A stretch of 11,388 nt of DNA from Chloroflexota bacterium (GTDB taxonomy: Bacteria > Chloroflexota > Dehalococcoidia > GIF9 > UBA5629): NCBI GenBank assembly GCA_026389695.1, contig JAPLHI010000079.1, forward strand, positions 1 through 11,388, given 5' to 3'. A model generated the notes under the pieces. The model worked only from the letters and a program-made list of their open reading frames with translations, did no database searches and had not been told where the DNA came from. Position numbers and translations under genes: made by a program. Within the stretch, counting starts at the first letter, position 1, and every line of letters starts with the position of its first letter. Shown here piece by piece: positions 1 through 7,077 of this stretch.

Positions 1-1
1 T

Positions 2-1075
2 GTCACGATCAACCCCGATCAGACCAATATAGATTTTAAGGTCCGTGATCACACTTTCTCCATTCCCATCGTAGCGGCAGCCATGGACGCCGCGGTCGAT
101 CCCGATTTTTCCATCCTGTTTAACAAATTCGGCGGTCTTGCCATGTTGAACTGCGATGGTATCCAGGCAAGGTATGACAATCCTGAAGCTGTCCTCCAGG
201 AGATCCTCAGCGCTTCCGATAAAGAAGTGACATCTCTGCTTCAGAAAATCTACAGCGCGCCTATTAAGGAAGAGCTGATTGCCAAACGTATACAAAAGAT
301 AAAAAAGGCCGGCGCGATATGTTCCGTATCGTTAATACCCGCCAGCACTAAAAAACTGGCTCACGTGATTAAAGAAGCAGGCGCCGATATCCTCGTCATA
401 CAGTCCACGGTGACCACAGCCCGCCATATTTCAAAAAGCTACAAGGGGCTTAGCTTTACTGAAATATGCAAGCAAGTGCAAATTCCCGTGATTGTGGGCA
501 ATTGCGTTACTTATAGCTCGGCGCTCGAGCTTATGCGCACCGGCGTTGATGGTATCCTGGTAGGCATCGGCCCCGGGGCAGCCTGCACTACCCGCGAAGT
601 TCTGGGCGTGGGAGTACCTCAGGTTACAGCAACTATCGATTGCGCCGCCGCCAGGGACAGCTATTTCAAAGAATCCGGCCGTTATGTCTCGGTTATTACC
701 GATGGCGGAATCCGTATCGGAAGCGACATGTGTAAGGCTTTTGCATCAGGCGCAGATGCCGTTGTATTCGGTTCGATACTGACAAGGGCAGAGGAAGCTC
801 CGGGCAAAGGGTATCACTGGGGCATGTCGCAACCCTCGGCCACCCTCCCGCGGGGAACACGCATCAGGACAGGAATCAAAGGACCTCTGGAAAAGCTGCT
901 GTTCGGCCCGACTTCCGTTACCGATGGCAGCGAAAATTTCGTGGGCGCCCTGCGCACGGCGATGGGAGTCTGCGGTGCAGCAACCGTCCGTGAATTCCAG
1001 AGGGTGAAAATGGTGATAGCGCCTGCTATTAAAACCGAGGGCAAGTATTTCCAGGCCCTTCAGCAAAGCTGTTAA
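2..1075 (+). CDS. guaB3: GuaB3-type IMP dehydrogenase/GMP reductase family protein, 5'-partial
   Basis: The frame is open from base 2, so the gene enters from the left; 357 codons are visible and probably only 20-30 N-terminal residues are missing. The (beta/alpha)8 barrel shows the family's nucleotide-binding loop GIGPGAACTTREVLG, with the presumed catalytic cysteine codon at 584-586. It also has the phosphate-site stretch ITDGGIRIGSD followed by GADAVVFGS, and the GuaB3-typical EAPGKGYHWG. The barrel runs through without an inserted CBS pair, which separates it from canonical GuaB. In this family the enzyme interconverts IMP and XMP or GMP in the cytoplasm. Cyanobacterial GuaB3 is reported to act as an IMP dehydrogenase and the actinobacterial role is unclear, so the reaction here is not settled. 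The gene converges with the LysE-type gene, leaving 15 bases between stops and no visible terminator. Confidence 0.9.
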   Translation, partial: VTINPDQTNIDFKVRDHTFSIPIVAAAMDAAVDPDFSILFNKFGGLAMLNCDGIQARYDNPEAVLQEILSASDKEVTSLLQKIYSAPIKEELIAKRIQKIKKAGAICSVSLIPASTKKLAHVIKEAGADILVIQSTVTTARHISKSYKGLSFTEICKQVQIPVIVGNCVTYSSALELMRTGVDGILVGIGPGAACTTREVLGVGVPQVTATIDCAAARDSYFKESGRYVSVITDGGIRIGSDMCKAFASGADAVVFGSILTRAEEAPGKGYHWGMSQPSATLPRGTRIRTGIKGPLEKLLFGPTSVTDGSENFVGALRTAMGVCGAATVREFQRVKMVIAPAIKTEGKYFQALQQSC

Positions 1076-1090
1076 ATCCTATCAATACCC

Positions 1091-1705
1091 TCACAGAAAA
1101 ACAGAAACGCCGAAATAGATCCCGAACCCTATCAGCACAACCGCACATATCCCGAAGATGATTTTCTGTACATGCGGTGTCCACAGGTGCCTGGTCTTAA
1201 ACACGGTCATTGAAATGATCTGCTCCCACACAATATCACAGGACCAGTGTACAATGATAAAAAGCGCCAGAGCGTAGATACCGAAGCTTGCCGCACCTGC
1301 TACCAGGGCTACACCTATGGTCGCCCACCAGATAAAAAAATAAGGATTCCCGCCGGTCATTACCATTCCAGTGACCAGAGAGTTGTACGGCAGGGCAACC
1401 GCTTCAGTCATAGGTTTTTTAAAAGTAAAAAATATTATCGCTCCCATCACGATCAATAGAATGCCGCCGGCTACACCCGTAAACTGCTTTACCAGCGGAT
1501 TGGTTAAATATCCGGCAAAACCGAAATATATTAGAGCTATGATGGGCAATTCGATGACACCGTGACCTACTCCAATAAGCGCTCCGGCATTTTTATCATT
1601 ATATCCCCGCGCTATGGTAGCGGCGGTCAACGGGCCAGGTAGCATTACCCCGGAAAGTGAAATGCCCGCTGCAGACAGCAAAAAAATCCACAGGTCCTGA
1701 GTCAT
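1091..1705 (-). CDS. LysE/RhtB-family amino-acid exporter-like membrane protein
   Basis: This 204-residue, very hydrophobic protein has about six predicted membrane segments (roughly residues 5-25, 41-66, 73-94, 108-139, 141-160 and 180-202). The family signature lies near the N-terminus: MLPGPLTAATIARG at 21-34, followed by GVGHGVIELP at 45-54. Length and topology match LysE/RhtB translocators, which export amino acids or similar small solutes across the inner membrane. The substrate cannot be read from the sequence. The ATG at 1705 has only a poor purine run directly against it (AAAGAG). It lies 47 bases downstream of the 259-residue gene on the same strand with no clear promoter between, so the two are probably co-transcribed. 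Confidence 0.85.
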   Translation of the reverse strand: MTQDLWIFLLSAAGISLSGVMLPGPLTAATIARGYNDKNAGALIGVGHGVIELPIIALIYFGFAGYLTNPLVKQFTGVAGGILLIVMGAIIFFTFKKPMTEAVALPYNSLVTGMVMTGGNPYFFIWWATIGVALVAGAASFGIYALALFIIVHWSCDIVWEQIISMTVFKTRHLWTPHVQKIIFGICAVVLIGFGIYFGVSVFL

Positions 1706-1752
1706 CTCTTTACAGTATTAATTTAGCTTACAATAAGATTACGGCCCTATAA

Positions 1753-2532
1753 TTAATCGTCATCATCTCCACCTTCATCATCTTCTTTGACTGCCGCAAA
1801 GCTGATCCTGGGCAACAATACCGCACCACCTTTTTCCTTCCGTCTGGCAGGCCGGGGAAGGGAGGCAATAGCTTCCATAATAGACTTTATATCAGCGGCT
1901 GAAGCATCCTCTGCCACCAGAATACATTTGACTCCCGAATCCCTCAGCCCCATAAGCTCAATCCCTGTCAGCGATTTATTTACCCAGGCAATCAGGGGTT
2001 GCCCCAAAATATCCGCCGCACGCTGGCAATTTAGTAAGTTCTCCACGGTTAAATGTGCAACTTTTAAATCTATGAGAACGGCATCCACAGTCGGGTAAAC
2101 ATTGTTGGCCGCTCTCAGTAAACTTATTTCCATATTCGAGTCAATCCTCAGTATCTTACCCGCATTCCCCGGGATTTTTTCTTCCAGCGCAGTTACAGGT
2201 ACCCTGGTATCGAATATCACAAAATCAATCTCATCGCTGATCAATTTGCCTGCGTTGGCTATCTTCTCACTGTCCAGCATTAATCCCAGGGGCACATTTC
2301 CACGGCTTTTCAAGGTTTTTGCCAGTGCATTTGCGCTCAGCCCTGCCGCCCTGATAACTCCGGCGGCAATACCGGTATCCAACATCTCTTTTACTTCAGC
2401 TTCAGTTTTCCCGGTATAGTCAGCTATAACCGGCACGGACAACTGTTTTATTTCCGCCTCCACTTTTTTAAAACCCATAGACGGCGCAGAGTCTTTATCC
2501 AGGTTATGTAATTTATCGATTAATCTGCTCAT
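1753..2532 (-). CDS. Conserved-looking hypothetical protein, predicted alpha/beta barrel with acidic tail
   Basis: I do not recognise this 259-residue family. Hydrophobic strand-like stretches alternate with amphipathic helices: about 32-37, 57-61, 79-86, 102-108, 125-130, 149-155, 179-184 and 201-207. That gives eight beta/alpha units and suggests a TIM-barrel-like fold, by inference only. Several strands end in Asp or Glu (VIFDTR, ILRIDS, VLIDLK, ILVAED), as is usual for barrel active-site edges. The last 30 residues are different: a basic patch (RPARRKEK, 227-234), then the acidic tail KEDDEGGDDDD. There is no signal peptide or membrane segment, so it is likely cytoplasmic. The ATG at 2532 is preceded by AAGGAGGG, but 13 bases away, a long spacing. 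It leads the LysE-type gene in an apparent two-gene unit. Confidence 0.75.
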   Translation of the reverse strand: MSRLIDKLHNLDKDSAPSMGFKKVEAEIKQLSVPVIADYTGKTEAEVKEMLDTGIAAGVIRAAGLSANALAKTLKSRGNVPLGLMLDSEKIANAGKLISDEIDFVIFDTRVPVTALEEKIPGNAGKILRIDSNMEISLLRAANNVYPTVDAVLIDLKVAHLTVENLLNCQRAADILGQPLIAWVNKSLTGIELMGLRDSGVKCILVAEDASAADIKSIMEAIASLPRPARRKEKGGAVLLPRISFAAVKEDDEGGDDDD

Positions 2533-2545
2533 TGTTAAGTTACGT

Positions 2546-2553
2546 CCCTCCTT
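2546..2553 (-). promoter_or_regulatory. Ribosome-binding site of the 259-residue gene, long spacing
   Basis: Read on the minus strand this is AAGGAGGG, a near-perfect Shine-Dalgarno core. It sits 13 bases before the ATG at 2532. No alternative in-frame start codon lies closer, so the ATG is kept. Confidence 0.6.
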
Positions 2554-2638
2554 AAGCCGGTATCATTGAGGAATGCTTGCTACCCCAAATACGCCTTCAT
2601 TTTCGTCCGTAATTAAACTTTAATTAAGCCGATATTTA

Positions 2639-2667
2639 AGTATATCTTCAGTTTATCTTAAGAGCAA
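2639..2667 (-). promoter_or_regulatory. Predicted sigma-70-type promoter for the 259-residue gene and LysE-type gene
   Basis: The minus strand reads TTGCTC (2662-2667), a 17-base spacer, then TATACT (2639-2644). Predicted transcription start is near 2632, giving a leader of about 100 bases. It lies in the 174-base gap after the kinase gene, so the downstream pair can be transcribed independently of the kinase. Confidence 0.5.
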
Positions 2668-2706
2668 AAAAAAAGCAGGTCAGAAGATTTATCGTGGCAT
2701 CCTGAA

Positions 2707-5016
2707 TTATGGCGCTACGACCGGAAGTTCAATGATAAAGCTTGCACCTGAACCGTATTTGCTTTCGGCATATACGTGGCCGCCGTGCTCCTCAATTATC
2801 CCGTAACTTATGCTTAAACCGAGCCCGGTACCCCTTCCGATATCCTTGGTGGTGAAAAAGGGATCGAATATGCGAGATAGAGTTTCAGGTGCAATGCCAG
2901 GACCATCATCTTGCAAGATTATTTTCACAATATTCCCCAGATTTTCAGTGGTGATAATTAGTTTGCCCTTTTTATTCATTTCATACATGAAATATTCAGC
3001 ATTCAGCATAATGTTAAGAAAAACCTGCCTGATCTGTGAAATATCCACAACCAGCGCAGGTAAATCAACCGCAAAATCCGTAATCACTTCTATGTTTGAA
3101 TTTCTCATATGTGTGTTGCGCAATTTAAGAACACTTTCTAAAATCGCGTTTATATCGGCACTCTCCTTTTGAGGTTTGTGCCCCCTGGCAAAGGTCAGGA
3201 AATCCTTGACAATGCTGGCAGCCCGGTTCGCCTCACGGCATATATTTCTGACATCATCCCTGACCACTTCCGGAAGATCATCTCTTTCCACAACCAACTG
3301 AGATAACCCGATGACGCCCGTTAAAGGATTATTTATTTCATGCGCCAGGCCGGCAGCCATTTCACCTAATGAGGAAAGCCGGTCGGCGCTGATCAGCCTT
3401 TCCGTCATCTTTTTACGTTCGGTAACATCTGAGAACATAATCGCGTAACGGTCCCTCTTGGGGCAAAAACCTGTAATACGAAAATATCTATCAAAGGAAC
3501 GCAGATAGTAATCCTCATAATGCACAGCCTTTCTTTCTTTGACTATCCCCTTCCATATTTCAGCGCTGGATAATCTCATGGAAGGAACTACTTCCCACAT
3601 GGTTTTACCTATGACATCATTGGCTTTCAAGCCAACGATTTTTTCAAAGGCGGGGTTAACTTCCAGGAATCTTGCGTCAGCAACCTCGTCATTCTCGTCA
3701 TAAATTGTTTCAAATATGACAAATCCATCGAGCATACTGTTGAATACCAGGCGCGACTGTTCTTCACTCTCCCTCAGCGCCTGCTCAGCCATCTTTCTGT
3801 CGGTGATATCGCGCAGCACTATCTGAAATTTTTTCACCTGCCCCTTGTCATCCGCCAGAGCCCGCATGGTCCTCTCCAGCCATTTTGTATCCCCACCTTT
3901 GCTAAACGGCTGGATATCATAGATTACATCACCGGGATATGCAACCAGTTCCTCAATCGCCGCCGTTAAGGCCGGGTATTGCGGCTCCGACAGCAGGGAT
4001 ATATAGCTACTGCCAACCAGTTCATCACTTGATTTATTATAGAACTGGCAGAATGCGTTGTTAACAAACGTTATGGTTCCGTCAGGCAAAAACCTGCAGA
4101 TCAATTCCATCTGGTCTTCCACAACTGTCCGGTACTTTTTTTCGCTGGCTTTGAGCGCTTCCTCTAACCGCTTCCTTTCTGTAATATCGTGAATAATCGC
4201 GCTAAATCCAACCACTTTACTATCATATGACAGGTTAGTGGGGGTAGTAGAACACCATGCAATTTCTCCGTTCTTGTGTAATATGCGAAATTCAAGTGAA
4301 GGTTTTGCTACCAGACCCATCAACGCCTGGCTGAAAATATCGGCCATTTTCTCCACGTCATCTTTGTGTAAGAAATAAGAGAAGGATTTACCGATTATCT
4401 CCTCCCTGGAATATCCGGTAATCTGGCAAATCGTATCGTTAACAAAATCCAGATTACCCGACATGTCAATAGTTGCCACACCTGCCCCGGCACTCTGTAT
4501 AAGCTTTCGATATCTTTCTTCACTATCTTTTAAGGCTTGCTCCACCTTTTTCCGCTCGCTTATATCCCGCGCAACACACAGGCAAAATTCTTTTCCATTC
4601 TGCATTAAATAATTTACTGTTAGCTCCATAGGGAATACATTTCCGCCTTTGGTACGGTGCATTGTTTCAAGCCTGTAAGAACCCAGCTTTCTCAGATTTT
4701 TTAAACTCTTTTGCCAGTTTACGTCATCATAAACTACATCGATATCGTGCAATTTCATCGATAGCAGTTCTTCCATTGAATATCCAAGGAAATGGCACAC
4801 AGCCTCGTTCACAAATAAGATGGAGGCATCGGCATCGACAAAATAGATGAGATCGGCGGAATGGTTGACCACCGCCTTAAAAAACAGCGGCAGTACTATC
4901 TTTGGATCGGTTGAAGAAAGCTTGGATTCCTCAGGCAGAACCGGTATAGCTTTCGCCTTGATATTTTTTATAAGTTTTTTCGAAGTGAGCTGCTCTTTCA
5001 TCAGGCTTAATAACAA
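2707..5016 (-). CDS. Cytoplasmic multi-PAS sensor histidine kinase
   Basis: The 769-residue protein has four PAS domains at about 43-156, 167-282, 292-406 and 418-536. Each ends in the usual D(I/V)(S/T)(E/D)RK linker and is followed by a short coiled connector. The kinase core occupies 541-769. The H-box LAHEINNPL carries the phospho-accepting His559; the N-box has Asn668 and Asn672, the G1 box is DDGPGI (703-708), the F-box FDPFFTTK (717-724) and the G2 box GTGLGLS (729-735). All catalytic residues are present. No membrane segment is visible, so it should sense an intracellular signal; the PAS ligand is unknown. No response regulator lies beside it, making it an orphan. The coordinates use a TTG directly after an in-frame stop. 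The ATG at 5001 (residue 6) may be the true start; neither has a good ribosome-binding site. Confidence 0.9.
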   Translation of the reverse strand: MLLSLMKEQLTSKKLIKNIKAKAIPVLPEESKLSSTDPKIVLPLFFKAVVNHSADLIYFVDADASILFVNEAVCHFLGYSMEELLSMKLHDIDVVYDDVNWQKSLKNLRKLGSYRLETMHRTKGGNVFPMELTVNYLMQNGKEFCLCVARDISERKKVEQALKDSEERYRKLIQSAGAGVATIDMSGNLDFVNDTICQITGYSREEIIGKSFSYFLHKDDVEKMADIFSQALMGLVAKPSLEFRILHKNGEIAWCSTTPTNLSYDSKVVGFSAIIHDITERKRLEEALKASEKKYRTVVEDQMELICRFLPDGTITFVNNAFCQFYNKSSDELVGSSYISLLSEPQYPALTAAIEELVAYPGDVIYDIQPFSKGGDTKWLERTMRALADDKGQVKKFQIVLRDITDRKMAEQALRESEEQSRLVFNSMLDGFVIFETIYDENDEVADARFLEVNPAFEKIVGLKANDVIGKTMWEVVPSMRLSSAEIWKGIVKERKAVHYEDYYLRSFDRYFRITGFCPKRDRYAIMFSDVTERKKMTERLISADRLSSLGEMAAGLAHEINNPLTGVIGLSQLVVERDDLPEVVRDDVRNICREANRAASIVKDFLTFARGHKPQKESADINAILESVLKLRNTHMRNSNIEVITDFAVDLPALVVDISQIRQVFLNIMLNAEYFMYEMNKKGKLIITTENLGNIVKIILQDDGPGIAPETLSRIFDPFFTTKDIGRGTGLGLSISYGIIEEHGGHVYAESKYGSGASFIIELPVVAP

Positions 5017-5027
5017 GTATCAATAGG

Positions 5028-5077
5028 AAAATAAAAGGTGGGCAATCTGCGATCTAAATTTCGCTGTGCCCACCTTT
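5028..5077 (-). terminator. Terminator-like hairpin in the kinase leader (possible attenuator)
   Basis: An exact 11-bp inverted repeat, AAAGGTGGGCA (5034-5044) and TGCCCACCTTT (5067-5077), encloses 22 bases. An inner 4-bp stem (GCGA 5049-5052 with TCGC 5061-5064) lies within the loop. On the minus strand the 3' arm runs into TTTTATTTT, as in an intrinsic terminator. It sits between the predicted kinase promoter and the kinase start, 17 bases before the TTG, so it would cut kinase transcription unless prevented. On the plus strand there is no comparable T-run. Confidence 0.6.
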
Positions 5078-5154
5078 GAGGTCTCTGGAACTGCCCTTTA
5101 TAAGAATAGTTGATCCTCCGTTTATTTAGATATATGAATATCAGCTAATTTCTC

Positions 5155-5183
5155 ATTATAGAGGAATTGTCCATATGAATCAA
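5155..5183 (-). promoter_or_regulatory. Predicted sigma-70-type promoter for the histidine kinase
   Basis: The minus strand reads TTGATT (5178-5183), 17 bases, then a perfect TATAAT (5155-5160). Predicted start is near 5148, leaving a leader of about 130 bases that contains the hairpin at 5034-5077. The rest of the divergent gap (5017-5335) is AT-rich, with no convincing ORF. Confidence 0.6.
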
Positions 5184-5227
5184 CCTATTTGAGCTATGCC
5201 GTTTTCTCCTTCTTCCCGAATTATATT

Positions 5228-5256
5228 TTGCAATTGTAACAGATTTGCACAATAAT
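5228..5256 (+). promoter_or_regulatory. Predicted sigma-70-type promoter for the disulfide reductase gene
   Basis: TTGCAA (5228-5233), 17 bases, then AATAAT (5251-5256). Predicted start is near 5263, giving a leader of about 73 bases to the ATG at 5336. The kinase promoter is about 45 bases away on the other strand, so one regulator bound here could affect both genes. Confidence 0.5.
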
Positions 5257-5335
5257 TCTAGCTACATACTTTTTGCTATATCAGAGACCAATATTTTTCA
5301 TTTTTTATAGTTTACTGAACTGGGGGACAGGAAAA

Positions 5336-7021
5336 ATGGGAAAAAAGAAAAATATTCTAATTATTGGTGGAGGCGCCTGCGGTCCCAAAACCGCGGCGCG
5401 GGCACGACGTCTGGACCCCGATGCTCAGATAACCATGATTCAGGACGAGCTTTTCATATCCTATGCCGCCTGCGGATTGCCTTACTATATCTCGGGAGCG
5501 GTAGCAGCGAGAAACGCGTTGCTGGTGCGTGATGCGCTTGCTTTTAAAAAAATAAGCAATGTGGATGTCCTGGTCAAGACCCGTGTGGACGGCATTGACC
5601 GGGCCGCGCACAGGATTAATGTCACCGACCTGTCTGATAAAAGACAATATACGCTGGATTACGACAAACTTGTCATCGCCACCGGCGCCAATCCGGTGGT
5701 ACCACCCATCAAGGGCATCAATTTACAGGGGATACACGTACTGAAAAGTGTACCGGATGCCGATGAGATCATAACTTTAATATCTGAATCTGTAACTAAG
5801 AAAGCTGTAATTGTAGGAGCGGGACTCATCGGGATGGAGATGGCCGAAGCATTGACCGCCAGGGGACTTGCGGTGACTATGGTCGAGGCGCTGGAAAGAG
5901 TACTGCCGGCAGTACTCGATGCGGAAATCGCTGATCTGCTGGCCAACCACATGAAAAACAAAGGTGTAACGCTTAAACTGGGACAGAAAATTGTTGCTTT
6001 CGAAGGAGAAGACGGCAAGGTTCGCCGCGCTATTACAGATAAGGAGAGCATCGAGGGTGACGTAGTAATCTTCGCCATCGGGGTACGCCCGGATTCAAAA
6101 CTGGCCGAAGACACAGGGCTGGATATAGGCCCGCAGGGAGATATCCTTGTTAATGAATATCTTCAGACGAGTGATCCCGATATCTACGCCGGCGGTGACT
6201 GTGTGGCGAATGTTAACCTTATTACAGGTCACAGGGTATTCGTGCCCATGGGTTCAACGGCGAACAAACACGGACATGTAATTGCCGCCAATATTACGGG
6301 CGGTAAGGAAAAATTTCCGGGCATAGTAGTCACTGCCTGTGTCAAAGTCTTCGATTTCAACACCGGACGCGTGGGCCTGGGAGAAAAACAGGCAAAGGAT
6401 GCCGGCTATGAAGTGGTTACCGGCATGATACCCGGGCCGGACAAACCCGGATATTACCCGGGAAGCAGGGAGATAATTCTCAAGCTCATTGTAGAGGTTA
6501 AAACACGTCGCATACTGGGGGGACAGGGTACGGGTCCCGGCGATGTGATTAAAAGAATAGACGTGCTGGCAGCGGGCATCACTATGGGTATGACCGTAGA
6601 TACGTTGTGCGACCTCGACCTTGCCTATGCGCCGCCTTACAATTCAGCTCTGGACGTACTGCACCATCTTGCCAACCTGGTGCGTAACAAGCTGGAAGGC
6701 AGGACTACGGGCATCAAACCCGCAGAAGTCAAGGAAAAGCTGGATAAAAAGGAAGATTTTGTACTGCTTGACGTGAGGAGCCGGCCAGAGTGGGAATCCA
6801 CCAGGATAGAAGCGCCGCAAACCCTGCTTCTTCCTCAGCCAAAACTATCTGAGGATATGAACAGGCTTCCCCATAAAGAGATCGTGGTAATGTGCCGCAG
6901 GGGCGGCCGTGCCTACCAGGCAGCCTGTACGCTTAAAAGCGCGGGGTTCCAGGACGTTAAGTTTATGGAGGGCAGCCTTACCTGCTGGTGTGATGAAGTG
7001 TGCGGTAAACCTATACTTTAA
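5336..7021 (+). CDS. CoA-disulfide reductase-like FAD/NAD(P)H oxidoreductase with C-terminal rhodanese domain
   Basis: The 561-residue protein matches the CoADR-rhodanese fusion type in length and order. The FAD-binding motif ILIIGGGACG is at 7-16, and the active-site motif SYAACGLPYY places the single redox cysteine at Cys46. The NAD(P)H-binding motif VGAGLIGMEMAE is at 160-171, FAIGVRPD at 246-253 and the second FAD motif DIYAGGDC at 282-289. A dimerisation domain includes AYAPPYNSALD. The rhodanese domain (about 460-561) has the loop CRRGGRA with Cys520. Such enzymes reduce CoA disulfides, CoA persulfides or polysulfide in the cytoplasm, supporting thiol balance or sulfur reduction; the substrate here is not determined. 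The start is set by GGGGGACAGG just before the ATG at 5336; a TTG at 5273 in frame lacks such a site and would add 21 untypical residues. The tail carries extra cysteines (550, 552, 556). Confidence 0.9.
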   Translation: MGKKKNILIIGGGACGPKTAARARRLDPDAQITMIQDELFISYAACGLPYYISGAVAARNALLVRDALAFKKISNVDVLVKTRVDGIDRAAHRINVTDLSDKRQYTLDYDKLVIATGANPVVPPIKGINLQGIHVLKSVPDADEIITLISESVTKKAVIVGAGLIGMEMAEALTARGLAVTMVEALERVLPAVLDAEIADLLANHMKNKGVTLKLGQKIVAFEGEDGKVRRAITDKESIEGDVVIFAIGVRPDSKLAEDTGLDIGPQGDILVNEYLQTSDPDIYAGGDCVANVNLITGHRVFVPMGSTANKHGHVIAANITGGKEKFPGIVVTACVKVFDFNTGRVGLGEKQAKDAGYEVVTGMIPGPDKPGYYPGSREIILKLIVEVKTRRILGGQGTGPGDVIKRIDVLAAGITMGMTVDTLCDLDLAYAPPYNSALDVLHHLANLVRNKLEGRTTGIKPAEVKEKLDKKEDFVLLDVRSRPEWESTRIEAPQTLLLPQPKLSEDMNRLPHKEIVVMCRRGGRAYQAACTLKSAGFQDVKFMEGSLTCWCDEVCGKPIL

Positions 7022-7050
7022 GTATCCCGGCTGTGGTTTCTTAACGTAAT

Positions 7051-7077
7051 AAAAATTCTGCCCGGTTATTTAGCAGA
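7051..7077 (-). terminator. Weak possible terminator after the acyl-CoA ligase
   Basis: On the minus strand a 5-bp stem (TCTGC and GCAGA, 7057-7061 with 7073-7077) with an 11-base loop is followed by ATTTTTATT. The ligase stop codon (7066-7068) lies in the loop. The stem is short, so the call is tentative. Confidence 0.3.

Noticed and set aside
2665..2706. Run of nine T on the minus strand just after the kinase stop, a possible terminator.
   Set aside because: Only a 4-bp stem (CAGG/CCTG) with a 21-base loop precedes it, too weak to call; the run also overlaps the -35 region of the next promoter.
5092..5120. GGAGG at 5115-5119 on the minus strand in the kinase leader, suggesting a leader peptide.
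   Set aside because: No ATG, GTG or TTG follows at suitable spacing, so no peptide can be supported.
5273..5335. N-terminal extension of the disulfide reductase from a TTG at 5273.
   Set aside because: The extra 21 residues are unlike the family, which starts just before the FAD motif, and a good ribosome-binding site directly precedes the ATG at 5336.
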